Assembly (NCBI GenBank): GCA_963676655.2
Contig: CAXXKX010000003.1
Span: 930,001 to 994,000 of the forward strand
DNA from: G963676655 sp963676655
GTDB lineage: Bacteria > Verrucomicrobiota > Lentisphaeria > Victivallales > Victivallaceae
Length of the DNA: 64,000 nt
Reading direction: 5' to 3'
A program made the translations under genes and the position numbers. Positions 44,203 through 53,500 of this stretch are shown here, piece by piece. The notes beneath the pieces are model-generated. The model searched no databases. It had not been told where the DNA came from and was given only the letters and a program-made list of their open reading frames with translations. Every line of letters begins with the position of its first letter. The first letter of the stretch is position 1.

Positions 44203-44436
44203 TGTCAGTACGACTGACAGCGATATACCGCTTCATACTTCGCGCTGTGCGCTACGGAAGCGGGTTGCTAAGACTGATTGATGTTTATTTAAAATTGCAT
44301 TGCAATTTGTGACTCATGCAATGAATTTTATTGCTGGCTTGTCAGCTATCAAATTCATTACATTATTTGGCACCGGTGCCTCGCCGGACGGGGTCCAGCG
44401 TCGGAACGCTGGGCGGCGTAGCCGAAACGCATTTCG
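44203..44436. repeat. cluster of at least seven short palindromes
   Basis: Within 234 bases: TGTCAGT-ACG-ACTGACA (44203-44219); GCGC-TGT-GCGC with outer CTTC/GAAG (44238-44260); AAATTGCA-T-TGCAATTT (44292-44308); AATGAATTT...AAATTCATT with inner GCTG/CAGC (44320-44359); GGCACCGGTGCC (44369-44380); CCAGCG-N6-CGCTGG with outer CGCCG/CGGCG (44382-44418); CGAAA-N4-TTTCG (44423-44436). It is upstream of the AraC gene and before the IS66 remnant. Nothing else is seen in 44121-44763. Confidence 0.65.
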
Positions 44437-44763
44437 CACGAGTTATTATAGAAAACGTAAATATTTAGCTTGGTAAAGTTGAACTCGAATATGGGATTGA
44501 TAAAGACAGAAAATAAGTTTGACAAAATCAGCCGAGAAGAATTTTCCGGCATATCAGACAATTTCTTGTTGGCTTGAAAACGTTAAAAACAGTTGGAATA
44601 AAATGAAACAAACAGCTAAAACAAATCATCATGACACACGGGCGTTTGCCGGTTCAAAAATCGGCTTATTCTTTGTGACTAATGTCTCTGATGAAAAATA
44701 TGGCGTAACGTCTGGTTTTGTAAAAAATCACGGAGTGACTGCCATTGCTGTAGCTTGTTCAGA

Positions 44764-46078
44764 TTATTCCAGCAATATAGTTGAACATCCGGTCAAAGTT
44801 TCTTTAAGAACTTTGACCGGATCAAAGCCTCGCAGCTTTGCGGTTCGTATTATGGTCATGATGATTGAAACATTGTGTTTTCCGCGATTTGTCGTATTCC
44901 CGAAGGTGATTTTACGGAAAAAGACCGCATTTCTGAGAGTTCTTTCTGTAAAGTTATTCGTCGGAAAAACAATCGGAAACTTGAGAAAAACAAACAGTTC
45001 GTTTTCAAAATTAACCAGTCGTTTGCGGATATTGTCGGCTTTATGGAGGGTTAGCGGATCATGGACAAGCAGTTTACGGAATCGTTTAAGAATGTCTTTT
45101 CTTTCGAGACTATTCTTCGTCGGAAAGTATGGGGTGTTGATGATGAAGGGAAATAGCATCTTTAATAAGTTGTTTCAGAACCCGGAGAAACTCTTCCGCC
45201 TCGGGATGGTCGGGAAGTTCTTTGTCAAGCAATTTGTCGATATCCCGCAGCAGGTGCGCCAGACATTTCTGCTTGGCGAACGCGCTTGTCTTGGAGAGGT
45301 AGGCGCTCCAGAAATCGGTAATAAGTACTCCGTTGTAGTATTCCCCGAGGCGGTCGATGACCACCTAGGAGCCACGGCTTTTCTCAATATGAAGGAAGGC
45401 GATATTAGGATTAATGAAAATCCAAAGCCAGTCACGTTTCCAACCGGTTTCGTCAGCATGAATGAACCGGGTTTTCCGCAGGGATTGTTTAAGTCCATCG
45501 TAAATTGGTTCGGCTTTTTTCGCAAGTTTATTGTCAAATCCGACCAACGCACCCGGAGACAAACTCAAGTTCCCGAAACATTGCATGGCAAGTCGCGTAC
45601 CGTTATAAGAGGCTTTGATCTCATAGCGCATAAACGAAGCCTTGGCTCTGGCGTCAGGGCCGATAAAGGCGTTGGGGATTTCATTTTCGCTCCAACCGTG
45701 AACGATGCTTTTACAATCGGGACACCAGAAATAACAATGCACGAAACAAGTGGATTTAAGTTTACCGTACTCAAAGTCTTCCTGGATGTGTTCCGTTGTG
45801 TGGTTGCATGGAGAAATATTTTCGCTGCCGCAATGCGGACAGATATCAAGGTAAACATCGACGGTTTTATCAATATGATCTGGATTGCCGCGAAACCATC
45901 CCGGATGACCAATTGGAGCGCCGAGCTTCTTCGGATTTTCAGGCGGTTCTTTCTTTGGATATCTGTTGAAAGGAGCCTGGAGCGCTGCGGTAAGCTCTGT
46001 TTTAAGTTGAGAGTTGGTTTCTTCAAGCTCTTTAATCCTGGCTTGAAGTCCCCGGACTTGGTGATTGGTAAAATCCAT
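44764..46078 (-). pseudogene. IS66-family transposase (TnpC-like), broken
   Basis: The minus strand begins around ATG 46078 with a helical N-terminus (GLQARIKELEETNSQLKTEL). It continues with the zinc-ribbon region (CPHCGSENISPC; CPDCKSIVHGW) and the core (IHADETGWKRD), up to KSRGS, where TAG (45367-45365) interrupts before VVIDRLGEYYNGVLITDFW. A frameshift near 45110-45170 leads to the last part, with NNFTERTLRNAVFFRKITFG and RGKHNVSIIMTIIRTAK. The order and motifs are those of IS66 TnpC. No tnpA or tnpB and no clear terminal repeats were found. Confidence 0.8.
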
Positions 46079-46337
46079 CCCGAACTCAAGCTCATCAACT
46101 CTTTTATGCAGATAAGTCCTTTCGGTAAGCACGCTGTCCGAATCTTCGCCATGAAGAAATATACAAAACCGTTTGAATGGACAATACGGTTTACTGACGC
46201 GTTTGCGAGAGTTGAAATGGTCGTTGTTTCCCTGATATCCCAATGTAAAATGTCCGAATCGATAGTTGATTATGTAAATACAATAATGCATATTTGGAGA
46301 AAACTTCGGATACGAATGGGTGGGATACAATATAATA

Positions 46338-46446
46338 ATATCGGTTATGAATTATGTCAATACTCGTTTTAACAAAAATAACAAAAGAAAGATGTTGCAT
46401 GGAAGATCAAAACAGATGGCCTGAAAAAAAAATCGATTTTTTCAGG
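46338..46446 (+). promoter_or_regulatory. duplicated 5' leader element, copy 1, with A/T hairpin
   Basis: About 110 bases closely match 49312-49425. Shared blocks are TTCGTTTTAAC-like, AACAAAAATA, and the run CATGGAAGATCAAAAC followed by GATGGCCT. The element ends in a perfect hairpin: CCTG plus six A, a 7-base loop, six T plus CAGG (46420-46446). A short frame MEDQNRWP... (ATG 46399, 32 codons) runs through it and ends at TGA 46495-46497, overlapping the region before the pseudopilin start. Whether that peptide is made is unknown. Confidence 0.6.
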
Positions 46447-46499
46447 GAAATTAACTTTATCAAACTAAAGGAATACCAATTAATTAAGGAGAAGTGAAC

Positions 46500-47201
46500 A
46501 TGAAGAAATCATTCACACTAATCGAGCTTCTCGTAGTGATAGCCATCATAGCGATTCTTGCGTCAATGCTGTTGCCTGCACTTAACAAAGCCAGGGACAA
46601 AGCAAAAGCCTTGAAGTGTTTAAGCAATATGAAACAGGCAGGAGCAACCCAGCAACTATACCTGAGTGATTATGACGGCTACGTATGGGCCGCCACTAAC
46701 ATCTCTTATGCCAGTAAATGGAAAGAGATCGGCTATATCAACAATTATAAATTCCTTAGCTGTCCGAAGGCCCAGGCCCTGACCAACCAGAGCAGTTCCG
46801 AACCCTATCGGGTATATTGCCAACGAGCCACCGGCAGCAGCACCTCTTCAAAAGCGGCCATTTCCTGGAAATTTCCGTCATACCGGGTAGTCACTCCCTC
46901 GCAACTTTTCGGCGGAACAGAAGGCATCAGGTATTCCAGTCGTGACCGCCTGGATTTCAGAATAATGCTCGGGACAGCCACTCCGTCCGGCTATTCCTAT
47001 CCGATCTTCTGGCATAACGGCAGATGCAACGTCTGGTTTGGCGACGGTCATGCCGCGCCAGTCAAATGGGGAACTGTATTCCGCGACTACAGTCCCAATA
47101 ACAAAATAACGTCAGTAAAAACATATTATAGCGACGGCAAATTTGGCTCATTCTACTATGTACTGCTCGACGTTGGAGCCGAAAGAATACGTTGCCCGTA
47201 A
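46500..47201 (+). CDS. prepilin-like protein, module B
   Basis: 233 residues from ATG 46500, with AAGGAGAAG seven bases upstream (a GTG at 46494 is less likely). The N-terminus MKKSFTLIELLVVIAI is a prepilin signal with Ser at -1 and Glu at +5, then a hydrophobic helix and LLPALNKARDKAKALKCLSN. The C-terminal HNGRCNVWFGDGHAAPVKW is the H...DGH motif characteristic of this expanded pseudopilin family. It follows the duplicated leader element and precedes a secreted glycosidase-like gene, matching the arrangement in modules A and C. Confidence 0.9.
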   Translation: MKKSFTLIELLVVIAIIAILASMLLPALNKARDKAKALKCLSNMKQAGATQQLYLSDYDGYVWAATNISYASKWKEIGYINNYKFLSCPKAQALTNQSSSEPYRVYCQRATGSSTSSKAAISWKFPSYRVVTPSQLFGGTEGIRYSSRDRLDFRIMLGTATPSGYSYPIFWHNGRCNVWFGDGHAAPVKWGTVFRDYSPNNKITSVKTYYSDGKFGSFYYVLLDVGAERIRCP

Positions 47202-47272
47202 AACCGGTATCTTAAAACACTTACATCATCCTGGTAAAATTATCATTTTTCTGGGAATGGAGTACAATAACA

Positions 47273-47294
47273 ATCCAGTCCCCAGGAACTGGAT
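47273..47294 (+). promoter_or_regulatory. stem-loop before the GH5-like gene
   Basis: ATCCAGT (47273-47279) and ACTGGAT (47288-47294) are perfect 7-bp inverted repeats with an 8-base loop, ending 19 bases before the ATG at 47314 and adjacent to its AAAGGA ribosome site. It could act in RNA or as an operator. Confidence 0.45.
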
Positions 47295-47313
47295 AAATAG
47301 AAAGGATTACTAA

Positions 47314-49233
47314 ATGCGCAAAATAGCTGCAATCAGCTTATTAGTTTCCGTTTTCGCGACAACGGTTTCAGCCCAAATTAATAGAATTCCGGCTGATGAT
47401 GATTATACCTTAAAATACCTGCTTGACGCCCCGGCCGGAAAGCACGGTTTTGTCAAGATTTCACCTAAAGAGAAAAGACTTTATTTTGAAGACGGGACAA
47501 AGGCCCTGTTCTACGGGGTCTGCTTTAAAGCTTACTTTAATGACTGGAGCAAAAAAGTTCCGGAAAAGGAGATGGAGCGCCTGCTTGATGGCCTGACTGT
47601 AATGGGTGTAAATATGATTCGCAACCAAATCACAGCAAGAAAGCTTTATGATTTCAAAGCCGGGAAATTCCGGCCCGTTACAATAGACAATTTTGATCGT
47701 TTTTTCTATGAGATGAAAAAGCGCGGCATCTATATGCATCTAAACCTGAATCTCGGCAACGGCAGCACTGAAAAATGGCCAAAATTAGGAGAAGCTTACA
47801 AGGTCAATAAAAAGTATGGCTTAAACCGGCACAATTTAATTATGAACAAATGTTTCATTGAACCACAGAAAATATTTGCCGACAAGCTCCTCAACCATGT
47901 TAATCCATATACAAAACTGGCCTACAAGGATGAACCAGGCATCATCTCTCTACAACTTGGAAATGAACAACATACCTACTCACGTCCCGGGTGGCGCAAA
48001 TGGGAAAAAATGCAGGGGCCGTACCGAAAAGAGATAGAAGATGCCTGGAATTCTTTTATGAAAAACAAATATAAAAATCAGGCCGCGTTAAAAAATAGTT
48101 GGGGGACAAGCCTCAAAGCAGGAGAAAATCTCGATAAAGGAACCGTCCAACTGTCAAATCCCCGGTATGCCCGCTGGGACGATCCGAAAAAACCGACCGC
48201 ACGAGAACATGACGCGGTACTTTTCGGGGACCATATGCAGCGCCGTTTCCACGATATAATGCGTGACGCCATAAGCAATCTGGCCGGAGACAAGAATCAT
48301 TACATCTCAGACAACGGCTGGATTCGCGGCAATGATCTGATCCGTAAAACAGCACACGAAAAACTGGACATAAACGACCTTCAGCACTATTGGCCGCACG
48401 GGTCCAGAAAACGCAGTGAAAATCCTTACAAAATGTCTCCAAGTCGTGATGCCGGACCGACTATTTTGCGCAGCATGTTGACCGCGAGAGAATATAACGG
48501 GATAAAAAAACCGTTTTATGTAACTGAATTCAACTCCCATGCAGACAATATTTACGCATGGGAAATCTTCCCGGTACATACCCTGTTCCTGGCCTTAACA
48601 GGTGGAGATGGTCAAAGCATGTGGATATACAGTACTAATCCCGTTGGCGGAAAAAACCACTGGTTCGGCTTCAACTATGAGTCATCTCCGATCAGAAAAC
48701 GTATTGCCCCGTTTATGGCCGGAGCGCAAATGTTCAGGGAAAAAATCCCCGAATGCATTAATACAAAAACATTTGAATCTATTATGTCAAAAGGAGCCCA
48801 AACAACCGGAGCATTGTCTGTCGATTATAAATCAACTTTCAAACGCGAGTATGCCGATCTTTTCAAGAAAGGCATTATTACACTTGACTTCAAAAACGGT
48901 CAACTGACAGTTAATGAGAAGAAATGGAAGTTCTATCTTGGCAAAGGTCCTTTCGCCTGTAAAGAATTCAGCTTTTTGCCTTCAGACAATAAAACAAGTT
49001 ATTACATTGCGGTGTTTGCCATCGACAACAAAGATTTGACTGAAGCATCCCGTATCAGGGTATATTCACATGCCGAAGGGGATTTGACTCTTAAGTCACA
49101 AAAGATTGAAAAGGCTGTCGGAGTGGACCGCAAATTTGCCCCTTTCGAAAAAGATATAACCAAAAACGCTAAGATCAGGATAGACAATCTTGACAAATAT
49201 ATATTCACGGATATTACCATAAATAAGCAGTAA
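47314..49233 (+). CDS. secreted glycoside hydrolase, GH5/clan GH-A-like TIM barrel
   Basis: 639 residues. A signal peptide (IAAISLLVSVFATTVSA, cut before QIN) directs export. The catalytic part begins at about 45 (FVKISPKEKRLYFEDGTKAL; GVNMIRNQITARKLYDF, typical of GH5-like barrels). Candidate acid/base Glu is in SLQLGNEQHTY (near 217; the Asn-Glu pair is a clan GH-A hallmark), and the nucleophile Glu is in FYVTEFNSHAD (near 405). A C-terminal beta domain (from about 500) follows. Specificity cannot be told. It lies 112 bases after the pseudopilin gene on the same strand. Confidence 0.75.
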   Translation: MRKIAAISLLVSVFATTVSAQINRIPADDDYTLKYLLDAPAGKHGFVKISPKEKRLYFEDGTKALFYGVCFKAYFNDWSKKVPEKEMERLLDGLTVMGVNMIRNQITARKLYDFKAGKFRPVTIDNFDRFFYEMKKRGIYMHLNLNLGNGSTEKWPKLGEAYKVNKKYGLNRHNLIMNKCFIEPQKIFADKLLNHVNPYTKLAYKDEPGIISLQLGNEQHTYSRPGWRKWEKMQGPYRKEIEDAWNSFMKNKYKNQAALKNSWGTSLKAGENLDKGTVQLSNPRYARWDDPKKPTAREHDAVLFGDHMQRRFHDIMRDAISNLAGDKNHYISDNGWIRGNDLIRKTAHEKLDINDLQHYWPHGSRKRSENPYKMSPSRDAGPTILRSMLTAREYNGIKKPFYVTEFNSHADNIYAWEIFPVHTLFLALTGGDGQSMWIYSTNPVGGKNHWFGFNYESSPIRKRIAPFMAGAQMFREKIPECINTKTFESIMSKGAQTTGALSVDYKSTFKREYADLFKKGIITLDFKNGQLTVNEKKWKFYLGKGPFACKEFSFLPSDNKTSYYIAVFAIDNKDLTEASRIRVYSHAEGDLTLKSQKIEKAVGVDRKFAPFEKDITKNAKIRIDNLDKYIFTDITINKQ

Positions 49234-49311
49234 TTGCTCTATTATTCTAATGATTATCCATGATTAATGCATGGATAATCAGTTTTAAATATTGCATATA
49301 TGTTAGATTGA

Positions 49312-49425
49312 TTATGGTTATGAATGATGTCTATATTCGTTTTAACAAAAATAGCAAAATGAAAGGATGTTACATGGAAGATCAAAACTGATGGCCTAAA
49401 AAAAATTATTTTTTTTAGGAAAACA
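49312..49425 (+). promoter_or_regulatory. duplicated 5' leader element, copy 2, with A/T hairpin
   Basis: Matches 46338-46446. The hairpin here is CCT plus eight A, loop TTA, eight T plus AGG (49395-49419). The fourth base pair is A-T where copy 1 has G-C, so both strands of the stem changed together. The short frame starting at the conserved ATG reads only MEDQN before a TGA. The element precedes the lyase gene starting at 49471. Confidence 0.6.
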
Positions 49426-49470
49426 AACTTTTTTAAACTAAATAAATGCTAGAAAACAAGGAGAATTAAA

Positions 49471-50964
49471 ATGATCGTACCAGGAAAGACTTACCCGAAC
49501 CCTTATGACTTTGGCAACTGGCGGACCGCGCCCGGATGTTGGGTTTCGGACGAATGGCTGGATATATTGCAAACCGCCAACCAGAAGAAGAGCAAACGTA
49601 CGGCGCCGTTTCATCGCTCTATGACCGACGAGGCCTGGATGGTCTGTCTGGAAAGAGCCGGGCTGGTTGATGACGCGATGGCTAAAAAAGTTCTGAATGC
49701 GCTCGAAAGGATAAAAGAGACCGGTTCAGGCTGGGGCGGTGAAGTTTCGCTTATCCCGGAACTGGATGGAGATGAGGATTCCGGCAGCACCGTTAATCTT
49801 GGCCGCACGCTTCAGGAGCCGATGGCACGGATGGCGACCCGTGACGAGATTCTTGATTTTGCCGATCACGTGCTCAAGCTTGAACAGACTCTGCTCGATA
49901 TGATCGCCGAACATGCTGAAACGCTGATGCCGGGACATACTCACTTCTCTCAGGCCAACCCGATTACGCTGGGTTCTTTCCTTTTGGGCGTCTTTGATGA
50001 ACTCAATCGCGGTTTGTCATTGTTGGAACATGCCTATCGCGACACCAACCGCAATACCGGCGGCTGCGGCGCGACTTCCGGTACGGCGTGGCCCGTCGAT
50101 CGCCAGTTGCTGACAGAACTGCTCGGGTTCGAGGAGGTCTCCGAGCCGGCTTATGAGGGTGAAGCCAGTCAGGATCACACCTTGACTACTCATTACGCTA
50201 TGTCCAATATCTGTATGCTGATCAGTAAGGCCGCGACTAATTTTGAGATTTGGGGCATTGACGAGATCGGGATGGTGGACCTCGATCCCTCCTGGCACGG
50301 CGTCAGCTCTTGTATGCCGCAGAAAAGTCATGCCGGTTCGGTTTACGAATGGATGCGGGTTATGACCGCCAGAGTCATCGGTAAGATGTCGGAAGCCGTT
50401 TCGCTCTACAAAGGTGAATTCCATGGTGATGTTATGTCCATGCTGAATATGTGTAACGGCTTCAATACCTTTGACGCGACCGGCTGCGTTCGCATGTTTG
50501 AAGGCGCGATGCGCAATCTGGTGGTCCATAAGGACCGTATGCTGCAATATGTCAGGGACGGTTATTCATGTGCCACCGAACTGGCGGTTCTGTTGATCGC
50601 GGAAAAGGGTTACGGCGGACGTCGCGCCCACCGCATTGTCGCGACTATGGTCCGTCATGCGAAAGAGCAGGGACTCAAACCGTATGAATGCACCGGTGAA
50701 ATGCTGGATGCCGCCGCCCTTGAAGTCGAGGACAAACCGCCTAAAGTGACGACCGCGGAACTGGTCAAGGCGTTAGATCCGGAAGAATTTCTTAAAACCC
50801 ATATCCATATTGGCGGAGTGGCGCCGCAGGAAACAATGCGGCTGCATGCGAAACGTGTAAAAGTTGTTGCGGAAAACCTGAAACGTCAGCAGGAACGCCG
50901 CGACGCGGTTGAAAAAGGTTACGCATATCTTAGTTCAGAGGTTAAAAGGATTCTTGATAAATGA
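49471..50964 (+). CDS. argininosuccinate lyase-like C-N lyase (fumarase/aspartase superfamily)
   Basis: 497 residues. Superfamily signatures are present: STVNLGRTLQE (C1-like), MPGHTHFSQANPITLGSFLL (C2; His is the usual catalytic partner) and SSCMPQKSHAGSVYEWMR (C3 loop, where the family consensus is SSxMPxKxN, so Asn is replaced by His). These enzymes release fumarate from N-substituted aspartates. The gene is followed by a PrpD-family start; lyase plus PrpD-type epimerase pairs are known for iminodisuccinate and EDDS breakdown, so a similar aminopolycarboxylate substrate is possible but unproven. The ribosome site AAGGAGAATT is good. Base composition looks more GC-rich than its flanks, suggesting separate origin. 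Confidence 0.78.
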   Translation: MIVPGKTYPNPYDFGNWRTAPGCWVSDEWLDILQTANQKKSKRTAPFHRSMTDEAWMVCLERAGLVDDAMAKKVLNALERIKETGSGWGGEVSLIPELDGDEDSGSTVNLGRTLQEPMARMATRDEILDFADHVLKLEQTLLDMIAEHAETLMPGHTHFSQANPITLGSFLLGVFDELNRGLSLLEHAYRDTNRNTGGCGATSGTAWPVDRQLLTELLGFEEVSEPAYEGEASQDHTLTTHYAMSNICMLISKAATNFEIWGIDEIGMVDLDPSWHGVSSCMPQKSHAGSVYEWMRVMTARVIGKMSEAVSLYKGEFHGDVMSMLNMCNGFNTFDATGCVRMFEGAMRNLVVHKDRMLQYVRDGYSCATELAVLLIAEKGYGGRRAHRIVATMVRHAKEQGLKPYECTGEMLDAAALEVEDKPPKVTTAELVKALDPEEFLKTHIHIGGVAPQETMRLHAKRVKVVAENLKRQQERRDAVEKGYAYLSSEVKRILDK

Positions 50965-50977
50965 AAAAACTGATGAT

Positions 50978-51715
50978 ATGACCTACAGCCAGTTTCTTTC
51001 AGAACTGGCTTTGCATACCAAGCTTGAAGATATTCCGGATTCTTCCTATGAGGCCGCGACTCGCCTGCTGATTGACACTTTGGGGTGGGTCTTGGCCGGA
51101 ATCCTTGAAAAACAGCGCGGAGGCAATGCCGTATTGTCCGGGTTTGCCCGTCCCTGCGGGGGAATTAAATTTGAACATGCAACCCAAAAGAATGTTTTTA
51201 CGTATGACCTTTTGGACAGTGCCTGGATCAGAGCCGACAATCGTATTCATTTGCGCCGTAACCAGGCATCGAGAGGCGGAGATTTGTACTTGTTATTCGC
51301 GAACAATACCAGCTACATGGCGCCTCTGAAATCACAGATTGATAAAGCTTTGACCCTGGGGATACAGGGGTTTATTTTTGATAATGCCGGTGGCCCCAGG
51401 ATGTATTTCGGGCCGGTGACGAAGAGATGCCGGTCCCGGGCGTTCATCAATGACAAAGTATATTGTACTTCCGCGATCTCTCATGTCGGTATCATGGAGT
51501 ATATCAAATCATTTAAAAATGACCGGGGAAAAGCCTGCATGCTCTCGGCTAACACTCCTGCCGATTACAATTTGAGCCGCAATGTGGACATCACGATACT
51601 TGAAGGCGGTCCCTGGCACGATAATTATCAGTGGTATCGTTTGCAACGCCATCTGATGGGAAAAAAGTCATGTGTTTTCTGGGGGCCCAACGGAAGAAAT
51701 TATGTTAATCTGTAA
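50978..51715 (+). pseudogene. chimeric remnant: MmgE/PrpD N-terminus joined to an unrelated fragment
   Basis: The first ~40-60 residues (MTYSQFLSELALHTKLEDIP; LLIDTLGWVLAGI) are the start of a MmgE/PrpD protein, normally about 450 residues. After about residue 60 the sequence no longer fits PrpD. Instead it reads like the end of a TIM-barrel glycosidase-like protein (DKALTLGIQGFIFDNAGGP; RKACMLSANTP-like GKACMLSANTPADYNLS; NVDITILEGGPWHDNY) and stops at 51713-51715. The two pieces are in one frame, giving 245 residues. A deletion that fused two genes is the simplest explanation. A functional product is unlikely. Confidence 0.6.
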
Positions 51716-52066
51716 TCCTGAACCACCAAAATAAATGAACCGTCTAATTACAGAGGTAATAATACCCGTATCACCGATAGAACTAAAAGGCATTTTTACG
51801 TCCATAATTCCAACGATAGGGTAATCTGTTAAATCAAGAGGTTCGATTGAACGGAGTATTTGACCGATGGAGCATTTTTTACATAGAACAGTTAAAAATT
51901 AAGTTAAGATATATGATCCTATATTACTTAGTCTTGAAAATATGTCATGGCGCATTACTTAGGGTAAACACGGTTCCCCTTACTTTCAACAACTGAGTGT
52001 ACGTGTGTTCTAGCACTCTCAACGTCAGAACGTCAGAAAAATAAATTAAAAATATGACTTACAGAC
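51716..52066. other. gene-free stretch with a possible minus-strand coding fragment
   Basis: On the minus strand, about 51859-51719 stays open and reads ILRSIEPLDLTDYPIVGIMD then MPFSSIGDTGIITSVIRR, which looks like real protein sequence but has no start and no recognisable family. A tandem AACGTCAG repeat stands at 52021-52036. Nothing else is seen. Confidence 0.3.
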
Positions 52067-52095
52067 TTGACATTAATGGATTTTTAATGTATAAT
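52067..52095 (+). promoter_or_regulatory. promoter of the GntR-type regulator gene
   Basis: TTGACA (52067-52072), a 17-base spacer and TATAAT (52090-52095): a perfect consensus. Transcription should begin near 52102, which rules out the in-frame starts at 52054 and 52087 and supports ATG 52147 as the start of the regulator. Confidence 0.7.
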
Positions 52096-52146
52096 AGGCA
52101 TGGAAAATCACTCAATTCACTATTTAAACAGGATGATTTAACAGCA

Positions 52147-53238
52147 ATGCTAGATACACTTAAAATAGAAAAACGAAAGACTATTCGCCAGCAGATAAGT
52201 GACTATTTGCGGGAGATGATATTGACCGGAGAGCTTGCGGCAGGCTCGAAACTTCCAGCAACAATGCTTCTAGCGAAAAAGTGGAATACACAAGCGGCAA
52301 ATATTCACGCAGCATTGGCACCTTTAGTTGCAGAAGGGTTGTTGACTCGTAAGAAAGGGGTAGGGACAATAGTTAATGCCAAACCTCACAGGCTTGAGGT
52401 AATAGCAGTTTATGTGAAACAGGGATTACGGGCTCCTGCTTCTTTTTTCTCTCGTTTACTGCTCGAAAATATTGAAAGGGTTCTCCTCTCCGAAGGCATT
52501 GAATGTAGATTCATTTTTGAAAACTTTGAAAATAGTGGCTTTGATCAGTTGCTTAAAATGGCTAAATCTAGAAAAATCCAAGGAGTTATTACCCAGGCAA
52601 TAGACCACGCCTTATTGTCCCAACTAAAAAAATTGCCCGTCCCTTTCTCGTGTTTAACAGAAAGCAGAATAAAAAATAGCGTGCAATACAATCCGGATGA
52701 TTTAATAGAGAAGGTCATTGAAGCTGTCCGTGGTCAGGGAGGAAAAAGGCTTGGGCTAATATGTTCCAGTCCAGATAATACAAAACCTGAAGATAGTGCA
52801 CAAATAGAGCGTCATGGCTTCTATATAAAAATGTTTGAGGCGATTCAAAAATCTGGTTTGGAAAATCGACCAGAATGGAATTTTATAAAATCAAATGATT
52901 TTCTTAAAAATTCCAAATATACCCATTACGCCTATGAATGTTTTAGCAATATGTGGAAATTGAAAGAAAAACCGGATAGCTTGTTCGTTTATACAGATGA
53001 TCTTGTTACAGGAACATTGCTAGCTATTGCTGCAAACCGAGTTCTCGTGCCAGAACAGTTAAGGCTAATTATGCACAGAAATTCAGGAAATGATATATTA
53101 TGTCCGCATCCTTGCTATTTTATAGAGAATGATATTGATGAAATGGCTCGAAGCTTGGTTAAACAGATCCAACTTCAGTTTAGCGGAAAAAATATCGAAA
53201 AAATCAAGTATGGTTATAGATTGGTAAAAAATATGTAA
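52147..53238 (+). CDS. GntR-HTH regulator with LacI-like ligand domain
   Basis: 363 residues from ATG 52147, the first start after the promoter. The GntR winged helix is at about 8-75: TIRQQISDYLREMILTGELAAGSKLPA and ALAPLVAEGLLTRKKGVGTIV. A periplasmic-binding-like sugar domain follows (LEVIAVYVKQG; SRKIQGVITQAIDH; LGLICSSPDN; KPDSLFVYTDDLVTGTLLAIA). This AraR-like layout is common for sugar-responsive repressors. It sits directly upstream of a pseudopilin gene and the large GH42-like gene, which are its probable targets. Confidence 0.85.
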   Translation: MLDTLKIEKRKTIRQQISDYLREMILTGELAAGSKLPATMLLAKKWNTQAANIHAALAPLVAEGLLTRKKGVGTIVNAKPHRLEVIAVYVKQGLRAPASFFSRLLLENIERVLLSEGIECRFIFENFENSGFDQLLKMAKSRKIQGVITQAIDHALLSQLKKLPVPFSCLTESRIKNSVQYNPDDLIEKVIEAVRGQGGKRLGLICSSPDNTKPEDSAQIERHGFYIKMFEAIQKSGLENRPEWNFIKSNDFLKNSKYTHYAYECFSNMWKLKEKPDSLFVYTDDLVTGTLLAIAANRVLVPEQLRLIMHRNSGNDILCPHPCYFIENDIDEMARSLVKQIQLQFSGKNIEKIKYGYRLVKNM

Positions 53239-53396
53239 TCAATATCAGTTGTCTTGCATGGAAGAGTAAAAGTCTTTCTGCATGAGGCTCGATATGTAAT
53301 AAAAATAATAAATAAAAGAAGGATACTTAAGGTATAAAAGCAATCTTCAAAGACTATTGTTTTAAATTCATCTTTATTTCACAAGATATCAAGATT

Positions 53397-53411
53397 CGTT
53401 CTTATAGAACG
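53397..53411 (+). promoter_or_regulatory. inverted repeat upstream of the module C pseudopilin
   Basis: CGTTCT-TAT-AGAACG is a perfect 6-3-6 palindrome 90 bases before the pseudopilin ATG, between it and the GntR gene. It is a candidate operator for that regulator. I found no second copy at the regulator's own promoter. The rest of 53239-53500 shows only the AGGAGGTG ribosome site. Confidence 0.45.
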
Positions 53412-53500
53412 TATGATTGGATAATGGACAAACAGCTTTTGCTACACGCACAATTTATTGTATTGCCTAAAGTTCATCAAATCAAACAGGAGGTGTAAAA

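Noticed and set aside
5463..45367. Repeated in-frame TAG codons (IS256, IS1182, HTH junction, IS66) suggesting amber recoding
   Set aside because: TGA and TAA interruptions occur equally (IS256, IS630, thioesterase, GH38 fragment), the affected frames are mostly transposases with further lesions, and the normal methyltransferase at 12333-13367 ends with TAG. Gene decay explains it better.
44519..46372. 617-residue plus-strand open frame
   Set aside because: It is antisense to the IS66 transposase remnant, whose motifs are on the minus strand; no family features in the plus frame.
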